Shown: positions 1-9,931 of the stretch, piece after piece
How the letters are laid out: every line of letters starts with the position of its first letter
How positions within the stretch are numbered: the stretch's first letter is position 1
DNA from: Neptuniibacter marinus
Lineage (GTDB): Bacteria; Pseudomonadota; Gammaproteobacteria; Pseudomonadales; Balneatricaceae
Reading direction: 5' to 3'
Length of the DNA stretch: 64,000 nucleotides
Assembly: GCF_001597725.1 (NCBI RefSeq)
Contig: NZ_LUTR01000005.1
Coordinates: 84,213 to 148,212, forward strand
Notes under the pieces: model-generated
The model's database searches: none
Told to the model about the DNA's origin: nothing
Seen by the model: only the letters and a program-made list of their open reading frames with translations
Position numbers and translations under genes: made by a program

Positions 1-246
1 CTCTGCAAAGAGTAAATTCATTTTTTGAGCAATCTCTTTATTTTTACCAAACAAAATCACCCCCGATGTTGGCCGGTCCAATCGGTGAATTGTATAAGGG
101 CTCCCGCCATTAAAATACTCTTTAAGCATAGAGGCTAGATTTGGCGTGCCCCGCGGCGCTATCCAACTAGGATGAACTAATAAACCTGAAGGTTTATTTA
201 GGGCAATAATGTCATCATCTTCAAAGAGTATATTTAAATTATTCAT
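1..246 (-). CDS. truC: tRNA pseudouridine synthase, TruC-like (5' part)
   Basis: Reading from the ATG at 246 toward position 1 gives 82 codons with no stop, so the gene runs off the left edge. The N-terminus has the RluA-family opening (ALNKPSGLLVH near residues 16-26). It also has the catalytic motif HRLDRPTSGV near residues 54-63, whose Asp is the family nucleophile. The HRSW-like stretch (VHPSW) and the PTSG wording fit TruC, which makes pseudouridine 65 in tRNA, better than RluA/C/D. It is divergent from the BI-1 gene at 376. The subfamily is inferred from the N-terminal third only. Confidence 0.85.
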   Translation of the reverse strand, partial: MNNLNILFEDDDIIALNKPSGLLVHPSWIAPRGTPNLASMLKEYFNGGSPYTIHRLDRPTSGVILFGKNKEIAQKMNLLFAE

Positions 247-309
247 GCTGATTTCATCTGTTTGGAGGACGGCTGATTCTACGTGAGCGTAAAACTATGT
301 AAAGAGACC

Positions 310-339
310 TTGAAAAACCCAGTAAAATGCTTATATATA
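310..339 (+). promoter_or_regulatory. candidate sigma-70 promoter for the BI-1 gene
   Basis: TTGAAA at 310-315 is followed by TATATA at 332-337 (16-nt spacer) or 334-339 (18-nt spacer). This lies 37-44 bases before the ATG at 376. It is a match by eye, and the AT-rich context raises the chance of a false hit. Confidence 0.4.
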
Positions 340-375
340 GAGGTATATTAAACAAGGATTTTCTTCGAGGGTAAC

Positions 376-1056
376 ATGCGTAACGTAAACACTTATGATG
401 TTCAGTCTGAACAATCAGTTTTACAAACGAACAAAGTAATTCGAAATACCTACATGCTACTTGCTATGACGATGGTTGTTAGTGCAATTACAGCAGGCAT
501 TTCAATGCTGCTACAAATGCCTATGATCGTGTACTTAGGCAGCTTTATACTTAGTTTTGTTATGTTATTCATTTTGAATAAGAAGCAGAACAGTGCTGCT
601 GCTCTTCCGCTTGTCTTCCTTTTTACCGGCATGATGGGCTTTGGACTAGGCCCTGTCATTAATAACTACCTTGCCATGGCAAATGGTGGGCAGATTGTAA
701 TGACAGCGCTTGGCATGACAGGCTTAACCTTTTTTGGTTTATCCGCTTATGTACTGACAAGCAAAAAAGACTTCAGCTTTATGGGAGGCTTTTTAGCAGC
801 AGGTATGATGGTTGCGATTATTGCCATGGTTGCCTTATTTGTATTGCCACTTTTCGGTGTACAGCTAGGTGCCCTACATTTAGCATTTTCTGCTCTTGTC
901 GTATTGCTGATGTGTGGTTTTATCCTTTATGACACAAGCAATATCGTAAACGGTACTTACACAAACTACATTATGGCGACTGTTAGTTTGTACCTAAACA
1001 TCTACAACCTATTCATTCATCTGCTTAGCCTTGTTGGCGTGCTTAGCGATGACTAA
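376..1056 (+). CDS. Bax inhibitor-1/YccA family membrane protein
   Basis: The 226-residue protein has about seven hydrophobic segments (near 25-45, 50-68, 75-95, 108-128, 134-157, 164-184 and 197-220). The family signature ILYDTSNIV lies near residues 182-190, with the conserved Asp between segments 6 and 7. Bacterial members such as YccA act at the inner membrane, and YccA modulates the FtsH protease; a calcium-leak role is known for the BsYetJ branch. The length is normal for the family. It appears monocistronic, with a candidate promoter upstream and a strong terminator 17 bases after the stop. The specific role here is inferred only from the family. Confidence 0.9.
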   Translation: MRNVNTYDVQSEQSVLQTNKVIRNTYMLLAMTMVVSAITAGISMLLQMPMIVYLGSFILSFVMLFILNKKQNSAAALPLVFLFTGMMGFGLGPVINNYLAMANGGQIVMTALGMTGLTFFGLSAYVLTSKKDFSFMGGFLAAGMMVAIIAMVALFVLPLFGVQLGALHLAFSALVVLLMCGFILYDTSNIVNGTYTNYIMATVSLYLNIYNLFIHLLSLVGVLSDD

Positions 1057-1072
1057 TTAAAGTAATAGTATG

Positions 1073-1117
1073 AAAAAGCCCCGCTTTCTTTGATAAGATA
1101 GCGGGGCTTTTTATTTT
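1073..1117 (+). terminator. Rho-independent terminator after the BI-1 gene
   Basis: A GC-rich inverted repeat (AAAAAGCCCCGCT ... AGCGGGGCTTTTT) closes a short loop and is followed by a T-rich tail. It starts 17 bases after the BI-1 stop codon and separates that gene from the tus operon. Confidence 0.9.
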
Positions 1118-1167
1118 GTAGCTGATGAAAAATAGCGCCTAACGTAGACTTCCAACCAGCAGATACT

Positions 1168-1560
1168 ATGAAATTTTCTTTAATCGTCCATGCCTCACCC
1201 TTTAGTGCGCAAACCTCCTCAACCGCTTACCGTTATGCGAAGTGCTTGTTAGAGGAAGGGCATCAAATTTTTCGTATTTTTTATTATGGTGATGGCGTGC
1301 TCGTGGCTAATCAACAGATTGCGCCTCCTCAAGATGAAACTAACCTTTTAACCTCATGGCAGTTGCTTGCTAAAACGCATAATTTAGATCTTGTGGTTTG
1401 TATTGCCGCTGCAGTTAAACGCGGTGTTTTAGACGACAATGAAGCGCAACGATACGATAAGAAAAATGCTAATCTCGCTTTAGGGTTTGAACTATCTGGA
1501 CTAGGCCAGCTTGCTGAAGCCATTGCGGCTTCAGACCGTGTTATCACTTTTGGGAATTAA
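1168..1560 (+). CDS. tusD: sulfurtransferase TusD
   Basis: The 130-residue DsrE-fold protein is the first gene of a tusD-tusC-tusB-tusE set. TusBCD relays persulfide sulfur from TusA to TusE for 2-thiouridine formation at tRNA position 34 by MnmA. The single cysteine in the motif LVVCIAAAVKRGV is residue 78, the same position as the active cysteine of E. coli TusD. The length matches the family. Only 3 bases separate it from tusC, so the two are co-transcribed. Confidence 0.93.
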   Translation: MKFSLIVHASPFSAQTSSTAYRYAKCLLEEGHQIFRIFYYGDGVLVANQQIAPPQDETNLLTSWQLLAKTHNLDLVVCIAAAVKRGVLDDNEAQRYDKKNANLALGFELSGLGQLAEAIAASDRVITFGN

Positions 1561-1563
1561 GAG

Positions 1564-1929
1564 ATGATTGATAAAAAAAGCATATTAATTATCAACCAAT
1601 CGGCGCCTTATGGATCAAGTAAGGCAAGAGAGTCTCTTGATGTTGCGCTAACTTGCTCCATTTTTGAAATGCCGGTATCCCTTCTTTTTATCGGTGATGG
1701 CTTGTACCAACTCATCAACAACCAATCCCCTGACGCCTTGAACATGAAAAAACATGAAGCAATGCTCAGTGCTCTACCTATGTATGATATTGAAAAGATC
1801 TACATAACCGAAGAAGACTTAGAAAGCATAGGCTTAACTGAAAACGATTTAGCTATGCCGGTAACACTTATCCAAAGAGATGCTATTGCATCACTTATCC
1901 AACAAAATGATTCTGTACTGACTTTTTGA
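1564..1929 (+). CDS. tusC: sulfurtransferase TusC
   Basis: The 121-residue DsrE/F-like subunit forms the structural core of the TusBCD heterohexamer. It is recognised by its N-terminus (ILIINQSAPYGSSKARESLD), its length and its place between tusD and tusB. There is only one cysteine (residue 31), and it is not in the TusD active-site context, which fits a structural role. Its TGA stop is 2 bases before the preferred tusB ATG, suggesting coupled translation. Confidence 0.92.
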   Translation: MIDKKSILIINQSAPYGSSKARESLDVALTCSIFEMPVSLLFIGDGLYQLINNQSPDALNMKKHEAMLSALPMYDIEKIYITEEDLESIGLTENDLAMPVTLIQRDAIASLIQQNDSVLTF

Positions 1930-1931
1930 TT

Positions 1932-2231
1932 ATGACTTTACATGTAATTAACAAAACGCCCCAGAATAAGTCTCTATATCTCAATATGTTGAATGGCCTA
2001 TCCTCTGGCGATGCCATACTACTTATTGAGGATGCGGTTTATAGCGCCTTAGAAGCTCATCAAAGCCTTTTTAAAGCTTTATCGCCTGATGATATTCAAC
2101 TAAGCGCACTAGAAGCTGATATCCAAGCACGCGGTCTAGAAGATAAGCTCTCACCTAGATTTAGCAGCGTTAATGACCAAGGCTTTGTTAAACTAAGCTG
2201 TGAACACGACAAAATTGTCAGCTGGTACTAA
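1932..2231 (+). CDS. tusB: sulfurtransferase TusB
   Basis: The 99-residue third subunit of the TusBCD relay resembles E. coli TusB in length and wording (LHVINKTP at the start, GDAILLIEDAVYSAL near 27-41, ARGL near 68). I chose the ATG at 1932. A TTG at 1926 in the same frame would add two residues and overlap the tusC stop, which is less likely. No cysteine occurs in the position used by TusD. It is 3 bases upstream of tusE. Confidence 0.9.
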   Translation: MTLHVINKTPQNKSLYLNMLNGLSSGDAILLIEDAVYSALEAHQSLFKALSPDDIQLSALEADIQARGLEDKLSPRFSSVNDQGFVKLSCEHDKIVSWY

Positions 2232-2234
2232 AAT

Positions 2235-2546
2235 ATGCCGATAGAATTTGATGATGAAGGTTATTTGCGTGATTTAAGCGACTGGTCTCCTGAAATGGCA
2301 ATAGACATTGCCACGGCAGAAGGCATTAGCTTAACCGACGCACATTTAGAAATTATCACTGTTGTAAGAGAGTTTTATCAAACTTATGAGCTTTCACCCG
2401 CTATGCGTCCGCTAGTAAAAGCCGTTTCCTTGAAACTTGGAAAAGATAAAGGCAAGAGTATCTACTTGATGAAGCTATTCCCAGGAAGCCCAGCTAAAAT
2501 CGTTGCCAAGATTGCGGGCCTACCTAAGCCTGATAACTGTATTTAA
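2235..2546 (+). CDS. tusE: sulfurtransferase TusE (DsrC/TusE family)
   Basis: The 103-residue protein ends in the family tail IAGLPKPDNCI, with the penultimate cysteine that accepts sulfur from TusD. DsrC proteins of sulfur oxidisers and sulfite reducers carry a second cysteine about ten residues earlier. Here that position is not cysteine (PAKIVAKIAG), so the protein belongs to the TusE tRNA-thiolation branch. It is the last gene of the tus operon, and the 218 bases after it hold no gene. Confidence 0.93.
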   Translation: MPIEFDDEGYLRDLSDWSPEMAIDIATAEGISLTDAHLEIITVVREFYQTYELSPAMRPLVKAVSLKLGKDKGKSIYLMKLFPGSPAKIVAKIAGLPKPDNCI

Positions 2547-2661
2547 TTAACCTACGAATTATTGATAAGCTCAAATCTACGCGGTTTTTTCCATATCTGA
2601 GGTTTTCAGTCTAAATTGATTAGTCTATGTTTTAACAAAGTATATTTCTAAGCTTTTCAAT

Positions 2662-2683
2662 AGTATCCAAGCTATGGGATACT
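2662..2683. promoter_or_regulatory. inverted repeat in the tusE-cheW gap
   Basis: AGTATCC and GGATACT form a 7-bp inverted repeat around an 8-base centre, about 80 bases before the CheW start. No T-run follows it, so it is not a good intrinsic terminator. It may be an operator or chance. The rest of the gap (2547-2764) is AT-rich with no gene. Confidence 0.25.
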
Positions 2684-2764
2684 CGGATAAAAGTATAGGG
2701 CCTTTTTAAGAAGTCATTTTTTAAAGAGACCTTTTGTATAGTGAATTTGGATGGGTAGAACACC

Positions 2765-3328
2765 ATGGGTTTAGAATCAGCAGCTGAACACCTTCGGAGC
2801 TTACAAGCAGATCAAGCTTTTCAGCAAAAAGAATCAACTGAAAGCAGACGAAGCAATCAAGAGGAAGTGGTCTACCATCAACTAGCAACATTCAAGGTTG
2901 ATAATGAGCTTTATGGCATAGATGTAGTCCAAGTAAAGGAAGTTTTGCGTTACAGCGAAATAACACCCGTTCCCGGCTCTGATGATTATGTCCTAGGTAT
3001 TATCAATCTACGCGGTAACGTAGTCACGGTTATTGATACACGACTTCTATTTGGGATAGCCGCCCACAAACCAAGTGATGATACGCGTATTATCGTGGTT
3101 GAATATAACGAACAGGAAGTTGTCGGTTTAGTGGTCGACAGTGCCGATGAGGTTATTAATCTGCCGCAAAATGATATTGATCGAGCCCCTAATGCAACCG
3201 GCGAAGAAACCACAAAACGCTTTGTAATGGGTGTGTGCTATTACAATAATATTTTGATTATTTTGTTAGATATATTCAAAATGCTACAAAGCATTACCCC
3301 TTTAGATGAAAATGAAGAGGCCTTCTAA
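2765..3328 (+). CDS. CheW-type chemotaxis coupling protein
   Basis: This is a 187-residue protein with one CheW domain at about residues 38-178. Recognisable elements are LATFKVDNELYGIDVVQVKEVL, the loop ITPVPGSDDYVLGIINLRGNVVTVID and the C-terminal VVDSADEVI. CheW bridges chemoreceptors to the CheA kinase. The N-terminal 37 residues are polar, rich in Gln, Ser and Glu, and look disordered. No other che genes are adjacent, so it is an orphan coupling protein, perhaps serving a pathway encoded elsewhere. It might instead be a CheV that lost its receiver domain; the sequence shows none. Confidence 0.88.
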   Translation: MGLESAAEHLRSLQADQAFQQKESTESRRSNQEEVVYHQLATFKVDNELYGIDVVQVKEVLRYSEITPVPGSDDYVLGIINLRGNVVTVIDTRLLFGIAAHKPSDDTRIIVVEYNEQEVVGLVVDSADEVINLPQNDIDRAPNATGEETTKRFVMGVCYYNNILIILLDIFKMLQSITPLDENEEAF

Positions 3329-3344
3329 ACGCCTTTTTAATATA

Positions 3345-3371
3345 TTAAAGGCTGCCAAAGGTAGCCTTTAA
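3345..3371. terminator. bidirectional terminator between cheW and yjbQ
   Basis: TTAAAGGCT and AGCCTTTAA form a perfect 9-bp stem around GCCAAAGGT, whose ends can also pair. It lies between two convergent genes and ends one base before the yjbQ stop codon, so it could serve both. Confidence 0.65.
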
Positions 3372-3779
3372 TTACTCACCTATATGAACAGCTATTTCCC
3401 TCCTACTACCCGCATGGCGGTGCTCCCAACAAAACACACCTTGCCACACGCCCAAACACAAGCGCCCATTTTTAATCGGTATAGAAAGAGAACTTGCCGT
3501 TAAAGCTGCCTTTATATGCGCGGGCATGTCATCAGCGCCTTCAAAGACATGAGTATATAAACTATCACCTTCAGGTACTAAGCGATTAAGCCATTTTTCA
3601 AGATCCGCTTGAGCGCTAGGATCTGCATTTTCCTGAATAACCAAACTCGCACTTGTATGCTGAATTAAAAGATTACAGATACCATCAGTTACTTTTGAGC
3701 GCTCCACTAATAGCTCTAAATCCGATGTAAATTCATATAAACCTTGGCGGCGCGTAATAACCCTAAGTATGTCGACCAT
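3372..3779 (-). CDS. yjbQ: YjbQ family protein (UPF0047)
   Basis: The 135-residue protein has the family core: LLIQHTSASLVIQENADPS, LYTHVFEGADDMPAHIKAAL and the C-terminal GVWQGVFCWEHRHAGSRRE. The conserved histidines in these stretches form a metal-binding site in solved members. E. coli YjbQ can replace thiamin-phosphate synthase weakly, so the name secondary thiamine-phosphate synthase is used, but its physiological role is open. It is transcribed on its own, after the mdh terminator. Confidence 0.9.
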   Translation of the reverse strand: MVDILRVITRRQGLYEFTSDLELLVERSKVTDGICNLLIQHTSASLVIQENADPSAQADLEKWLNRLVPEGDSLYTHVFEGADDMPAHIKAALTASSLSIPIKNGRLCLGVWQGVFCWEHRHAGSRREIAVHIGE

Positions 3780-3780
3780 A

Positions 3781-3811
3781 AAAAATGCCCCTTTTTAAAA
3801 GGGGCATTTTA
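3781..3811 (-). terminator. Rho-independent terminator after mdh
   Basis: AAAATGCCCCTTTT pairs with AAAAGGGGCATTTT around one base, and runs of T flank both sides. It is 39 bases past the mdh stop codon on the minus strand and just upstream of the yjbQ start. Confidence 0.85.
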
Positions 3812-3849
3812 GCAAGAATATTGAGTCTATGGCTGTGAGGAATCTACAA

Positions 3850-4950
3850 TCACATAACCCGATTGGTTGTCATAAACTTACTTTCTACATCAGGGCCTGC
3901 ATTATCCGCATACAAGGTAACCCCTGAACGTAAACAGATCGATAAATTCTGATGTGATTCTTCTGTTTCTTTAGGTAGAAGATGCTCAACGATCTCTTTC
4001 TCATCAAGCAGCTCTTGCTCAGTCGCTGTTAGACGTTGGCGACTAAAGTCCCCTACTTCAATATCATGCACAATCTGGTAGCGTCCGTAGTTACAACGCA
4101 CAGGGAATGAATAGAAAATACCTTTAGCGATCCCATAACTACCATCACTCAATATACCCATACTGATGATTTCACCAGGATCAGTTCCTAAAACCCAGTC
4201 GCGCATCTGATCGACAATAGCTTGTGCGGCAGACGCGGCACTTGAAAGGCCTCGCGCTTCAATGATTTCCCCGCCCCGCTGTTGAACTTTAGGAATAAAT
4301 TCATCTCGATACCATGCAGTGTCAACCTGAGACATTGCCGGTTTGCCTAGGATCGTTGCTTGATGTAAATCAGGGTACTGGGTTGGCGAATGGTTACCCC
4401 AGATCATAATGCCGCCAATATCACGCGTTGTTGCCCCACAGTGATTAGCGAGAATACCTTTTGCACGGTTGTGGTCTAAACGAGTAAGGCAAGTAAACTG
4501 AGACGGGCTCAGGTCTGGCGCATTACGGCTAGCAATTAATGCATTAGTATTTGCAGGGTTACCGGTAACTAATACTTTTACATCACGGTTAGCAAAATCG
4601 TTTAATGCTTTACCTTGACGGGCAAAAATTGCCGCATTTTCTTCTAATAGGTCACGTCGCTCCATGCCTGGACCACGTGGTTTTGCGCCAACTAATAGAG
4701 CGTAATGGGCACCTCTAAAACCGGCTTCAACGCTATCATGCAGTGTAATGGTGTGCAGCAATGGGTATGCGCAATCCATCAACTCCATCGCAACGCCACG
4801 CAACGAGTCCATTGCATGGGGAAGTTCAACTAATTGAAGAATAACGGGCTGATCTTTTCCCATCATCTCTCCAGCGGCTATTTTGAATAGTAAGCTATAA
4901 CTGATTGCACCAGCTGCACCGGTAACCGCTATACGAACGGGACGTCTCAT
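3850..4950 (-). CDS. mdh: malate dehydrogenase (NAD-dependent) with C-terminal extension
   Basis: This enzyme of the 327-residue cytosolic-like MDH family interconverts malate and oxaloacetate in the TCA cycle. The NAD loop [10 protein letters not shown] is at residues 11-20. [13 protein letters not shown] is at 128-140, [10 protein letters not shown] at 156-165 and the catalytic His187 lies in IWGNHSPTQ. The family core ends at HLLP near residue 326. A further 40 residues follow (with Ser-His-Gln, a Cys and a [10 protein letters not shown] stretch) that are not part of the usual enzyme. The gene is alone, with its own terminator. Function is secure; the tail is unexplained. Confidence 0.93.
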   Translation of the reverse strand: MRRPVRIAVTGAAGAISYSLLFKIAAGEMMGKDQPVILQLVELPHAMDSLRGVAMELMDCAYPLLHTITLHDSVEAGFRGAHYALLVGAKPRGPGMERRDLLEENAAIFARQGKALNDFANRDVKVLVTGNPANTNALIASRNAPDLSPSQFTCLTRLDHNRAKGILANHCGATTRDIGGIMIWGNHSPTQYPDLHQATILGKPAMSQVDTAWYRDEFIPKVQQRGGEIIEARGLSSAASAAQAIVDQMRDWVLGTDPGEIISMGILSDGSYGIAKGIFYSFPVRCNYGRYQIVHDIEVGDFSRQRLTATEQELLDEKEIVEHLLPKETEESHQNLSICLRSGVTLYADNAGPDVESKFMTTNRVM

Positions 4951-5149
4951 ACCTATAACCTCTTAGAATATACTTATATTTATAGAGAAATTATACCAAA
5001 GTATAACAACTTGAGAGCGAAAAGTAATTAATCCACCTCTAGTTGGGGATACCTTTTTAGATACTATCGCGAATATATGATTTATTCAGACTTATTTAAT
5101 AAGATTCAGGCAGTGCTAATATTCAGCGTTCGTGCTTTAGGCAAGCTTT

Positions 5150-6049
5150 CTATAAACCTCTTGAGGTTTCAGCGCGAAGAAAAGTACGCTCATCTTGAGC
5201 TAAAGCCATTTTTATCATCCCTAAAAGCTTCTCTTTATCTCTATTTAAAATGCCTTTAAGGACTAAATAGTTAGAGGCATGATCACTGCGGAATATGGTT
5301 TTCTCTAACTCAAGATGGGATATAAATAACTCCATCTCTTGTATAAGCTGCCGTTGAGAAGCCATTATAAAATCATCTCCAAATGCAGAGATAAAGTTCG
5401 CTTCGCCTTGACGAAAAAACAGGACTAATGTTGCTAAGTACTCAGGCTGTGTTTCATTGACCAGTTTTGCGGCATCAAGTGCATGTTGCTCAGAGTAATT
5501 AACGCCCCCCATACCATTGATGATCATTACCGATGATTTGATGCCCGCCCCTTTAATTTTATGCAGAGCATCAACTGTCGATTGAAATGTCTCACCTTTA
5601 TCGATTTTAGAAAGAATCAGGTCATTGCCACTCTCTGCCCCGACATATAAAAGCTCTAACCCTAAAGCTTTGAGTTCAGCGAGCTCTTCAACACTTTTCT
5701 TTTTAAGATTGCGCGGCAGGCAATAAGAGGAGACACGGCTAACAGTCGGCAAATGCTCTTTTATCGCCAGCAGAATCCCTTTAAGGCGTTCGAAAGAGAG
5801 CGCCATCGCATCGCCATCAGCTAAAAATACACGCCTTACAGCGGCGAGAGGTTGCGCACAACGTTTCAGATCTTCGACGATGTCATGTTGTGATTTAGGT
5901 TTAAACTTCTTTTGCGGTTGGGTATACATTTCACAAAAAGTACAGTTATTCCAACTACACCCATTTGTTACCTGCAATATGAGTGAATTGGCCTCACTGG
6001 GAGGGCGAAAGACAGGCTCAATATAGTTAATGGGTGGGTAGATATGCAT
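5150..6049 (-). CDS. radical SAM protein
   Basis: The 299-residue protein has three clustered cysteines at 31, 36 and 39 (GCSWNNCTFCEMY), a Cx4Cx2C arrangement that should bind a [4Fe-4S] cluster and S-adenosylmethionine. Later strands of the partial TIM barrel are visible, including VFLADGDAMAL, LYVGAESGND and MIINGMGG. I do not recognise a specific substrate. The start ATG at 6049 lies 1 base past the tatD stop codon on the minus strand, so the gene is the last member of the long fatty-acid/tmk/tatD run and is probably translated by coupling. Confidence 0.85.
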   Translation of the reverse strand: MHIYPPINYIEPVFRPPSEANSLILQVTNGCSWNNCTFCEMYTQPQKKFKPKSQHDIVEDLKRCAQPLAAVRRVFLADGDAMALSFERLKGILLAIKEHLPTVSRVSSYCLPRNLKKKSVEELAELKALGLELLYVGAESGNDLILSKIDKGETFQSTVDALHKIKGAGIKSSVMIINGMGGVNYSEQHALDAAKLVNETQPEYLATLVLFFRQGEANFISAFGDDFIMASQRQLIQEMELFISHLELEKTIFRSDHASNYLVLKGILNRDKEKLLGMIKMALAQDERTFLRAETSRGL

Positions 6050-6050
6050 A

Positions 6051-6830
6051 TTACTGCGCGGCTTTGTTAAACAAGGTATAAAAGTTTTCGCTGCTGGCTT
6101 CGGCTACCGCTTCTACGCTAATGCCTTTCAAATCGGCTACGCATTGAGCAACCTCAACAACATACTTGGGCTCATTTTTCTTACCACGGTGAGGAACTGG
6201 TGCTAAATAAGGCGAGTCTGTTTCAATCAGGATGCGATCCAGAGGCACCGCTTTAACGACTTCACGTAGATCTGCCGCATTTTTAAACGTGATAATGCCA
6301 GAAAAAGAGATCATATAATTTAAGTCTAGCGAGGCTTTCGCCATCTCCAAGCTTTCGGTAAAGCAATGCATCACCCCAGCAGAATCTAAATTGCCATGAG
6401 CCTTAATCAAAGAGATTGTGTCTTGTTGAGCTTCGCGAGTATGGATGATAGTGGGAAGCCTCAATTGTCCTGCCGCAAGCAGATGATTCTTGAAGCTCTC
6501 TTGTTGCGGTTCTTGAGTGTCTTTCTGATAGAAATAATCTAAACCCGTTTCGCCAATAGCTATGATTTTTTCACGCTCTGCGCGCTCGATAAGATCACGA
6601 ATATCCACCGCCTCTTCAGATGCACTAAGCGGATGGACACCAACCGAAGCATATACCTGCTCATATTTTTCGATAAGGGTATACATAGCATCAAAATTGG
6701 CAAGATCGATGGAAACGCAAAGCATCTTTTCTACTTTACGGTCATGTGCAGCCTGAAGCATTTGAGAAAAATCATTGTTATATGGGGACAGGTCTAGCCT
6801 GTCCAAATGGCAGTGCGAATCAATAAACAT
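6051..6830 (-). CDS. TatD family metal-dependent hydrolase/DNase
   Basis: The 259-residue TIM-barrel amidohydrolase has its metal ligands in FIDSHCHLD (His6, His8), IGETGLDYFY (Glu), PTIIHTRE (His), GVMHCFTES (His) and IETDSPYLAP (Asp). TatD proteins are Mg-dependent 3'-5' exonucleases or D-aminoacyl-tRNA-deacylase-like enzymes. This branch, next to pilZ and holB, is usually called YcfH. It overlaps neither neighbour; the gap to pilZ is 12 bases. Confidence 0.92.
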   Translation of the reverse strand: MFIDSHCHLDRLDLSPYNNDFSQMLQAAHDRKVEKMLCVSIDLANFDAMYTLIEKYEQVYASVGVHPLSASEEAVDIRDLIERAEREKIIAIGETGLDYFYQKDTQEPQQESFKNHLLAAGQLRLPTIIHTREAQQDTISLIKAHGNLDSAGVMHCFTESLEMAKASLDLNYMISFSGIITFKNAADLREVVKAVPLDRILIETDSPYLAPVPHRGKKNEPKYVVEVAQCVADLKGISVEAVAEASSENFYTLFNKAAQ

Positions 6831-6842
6831 AGGAGGGGTAAC

Positions 6843-7193
6843 TTAAAGTGCGTTAGTCTTACGCTCAGAACTTAAAGAGCCGGCTAAGTAGTTTTCAATC
6901 TTGTTAATTAAAGTGGAGTCATCCGTTGATAGTTGAATGCCTATACCGGGTGTACGGCCGCCTTGGGCGCCTTTAGGGGTAACCCAAATAACTTTACCCG
7001 TTACCGGTATCTTATCGCCCTCTTCCATTAGCTCAAGCAGCATAAAAACTTCTTCGCCAAGATGGTAAGAACGTAACGTAGGTATAAATAGACCGCCGTT
7101 AAGGATGTACGGTAGATAAGCCTCATACAGCTCTTCTTTGGTTTTTATCGTTAACGATAAAATACCATGGCTTAAACGTGGTACAGCGACCAT
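6843..7193 (-). CDS. pilZ: PilZ domain protein
   Basis: The 116-residue protein is almost entirely one PilZ domain (SHGILSLTIKTKEELYEAYLPYI, GGLFIPT, LGEEVFMLLELME, VTGKVIWVTPKGA, PGIGIQLS). The PilZ-type member found between holB and tatD in Pseudomonas is needed for type IV pilus biogenesis and lacks the RxxxR and DxSxxG residues for cyclic-di-GMP binding. Here too the N-terminus lacks a clear RxxxR, so c-di-GMP binding is doubtful. A strong ribosome site (AGGAG) precedes the ATG at 7193. Confidence 0.9.
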   Translation of the reverse strand: MVAVPRLSHGILSLTIKTKEELYEAYLPYILNGGLFIPTLRSYHLGEEVFMLLELMEEGDKIPVTGKVIWVTPKGAQGGRTPGIGIQLSTDDSTLINKIENYLAGSLSSERKTNAL

Positions 7194-7207
7194 AAAATCT
7201 ATTCTCC

Positions 7208-8203
7208 TTAATTAAGCAGTGCAGCCCACTCCAGTAGGATGCATTCGAGCAATAATTGTTTATTCGGATTTTGCCTTAACAATATAGCTTTGCGCTCTTC
7301 ATGAACTTTATCTGCTAACTTGAAGATTTTAACGGGGTTAGTTTTTTTAGCAACTGCATTGATCATATTACGAGCATCATCTTGACGAATAAACTCACTT
7401 GATTCACATACAGCCCCTCTCGCGGCGTCAATCAGCAAGCTATAGAACCAGCCTAAAATAAGTTCAATGTTTAATTTATTCCAGCTTTGTGCGACTTCAA
7501 GGGCGGTACGACGCTGTTTAAGTATATCGGCTAAGCCTCTAACAAGATGCGCCCTCTGCTCATTTAAACCATTATCAATATAAGCTAACGCCTCCATGGG
7601 CGCTCCCAAGTTGATATGAAGTATATTTTTAGCGCGTTCTTCATCCAGCTCGGCAGCATTCATTAACCAGCGTATAGCTTCTGGCTCTGCGGGCGGATAA
7701 CACTCCACATGCTGGCAACGGCTTTTAATGGTTGGTAATAACTGCCCCATTTTTGAGGTGATCAGCAAAATCAGCGTATCTCTGCCTGGCTCTTCGAGCA
7801 TTTTCAATAGAGCATTTGCAGATGCGATATTCATTGAATCCGCAGGGTTAAGCACAACAACTCTATACCCGCCTTGCTGTGCCGTACTGTAAATAAATTC
7901 GTTTAATGTGCGAACTTGATCAACTTTTAGTTGTTTACCTTGCTCTTCAGGTTCTAACAAATACAGATCTGGGTGACTGCCTGCTATATTTAGCTCACAA
8001 GGCTTGCAATGTCCGCAAGCTTTACCATTTTCTGGATTTTGACAAAGTAGATAGTGAGCAAAGGCTTTAGCAAAATCGACTTTACCTATACCCGACATAC
8101 CATGCAGCAAAAGCGCATGGGGAAGGCGTTTATCTTGATGTAACTGAGCAAGATGTCGAAAGCGGTCATTAAACCAAGGATGAATTGATACAAGCTCAGA
8201 CAT
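7208..8203 (-). CDS. holB: DNA polymerase III subunit delta'
   Basis: This is a 331-residue AAA+ clamp-loader subunit. It has the degenerate P-loop GMSGIGK (residues 35-41) and four zinc-ligand cysteines at 54, 63, 66 and 69. It also has the sensor region VVLNPADSMNIASANALLKMLEEPG and TSKMGQLLPTIKSRCQ, whose SRC motif is the arginine-finger region. Delta' works with delta and gamma/tau to load the sliding clamp. Its start is 4 bases after the tmk stop, so it is in the same operon. Confidence 0.94.
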   Translation of the reverse strand: MSELVSIHPWFNDRFRHLAQLHQDKRLPHALLLHGMSGIGKVDFAKAFAHYLLCQNPENGKACGHCKPCELNIAGSHPDLYLLEPEEQGKQLKVDQVRTLNEFIYSTAQQGGYRVVVLNPADSMNIASANALLKMLEEPGRDTLILLITSKMGQLLPTIKSRCQHVECYPPAEPEAIRWLMNAAELDEERAKNILHINLGAPMEALAYIDNGLNEQRAHLVRGLADILKQRRTALEVAQSWNKLNIELILGWFYSLLIDAARGAVCESSEFIRQDDARNMINAVAKKTNPVKIFKLADKVHEERKAILLRQNPNKQLLLECILLEWAALLN

Positions 8204-8207
8204 AAAT

Positions 8208-9889
<1,682 letters not shown>

Positions 9890-9931
9890 CTTAACTTCCT
9901 GAACTAATAAAAGACAAACAATCTCTCAAAT

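Noticed and set aside
5077..5259. Open frame of 60 codons on the plus strand
   Set aside because: It overlaps the 3' end of the radical SAM gene and has no recognised motif or ribosome site.
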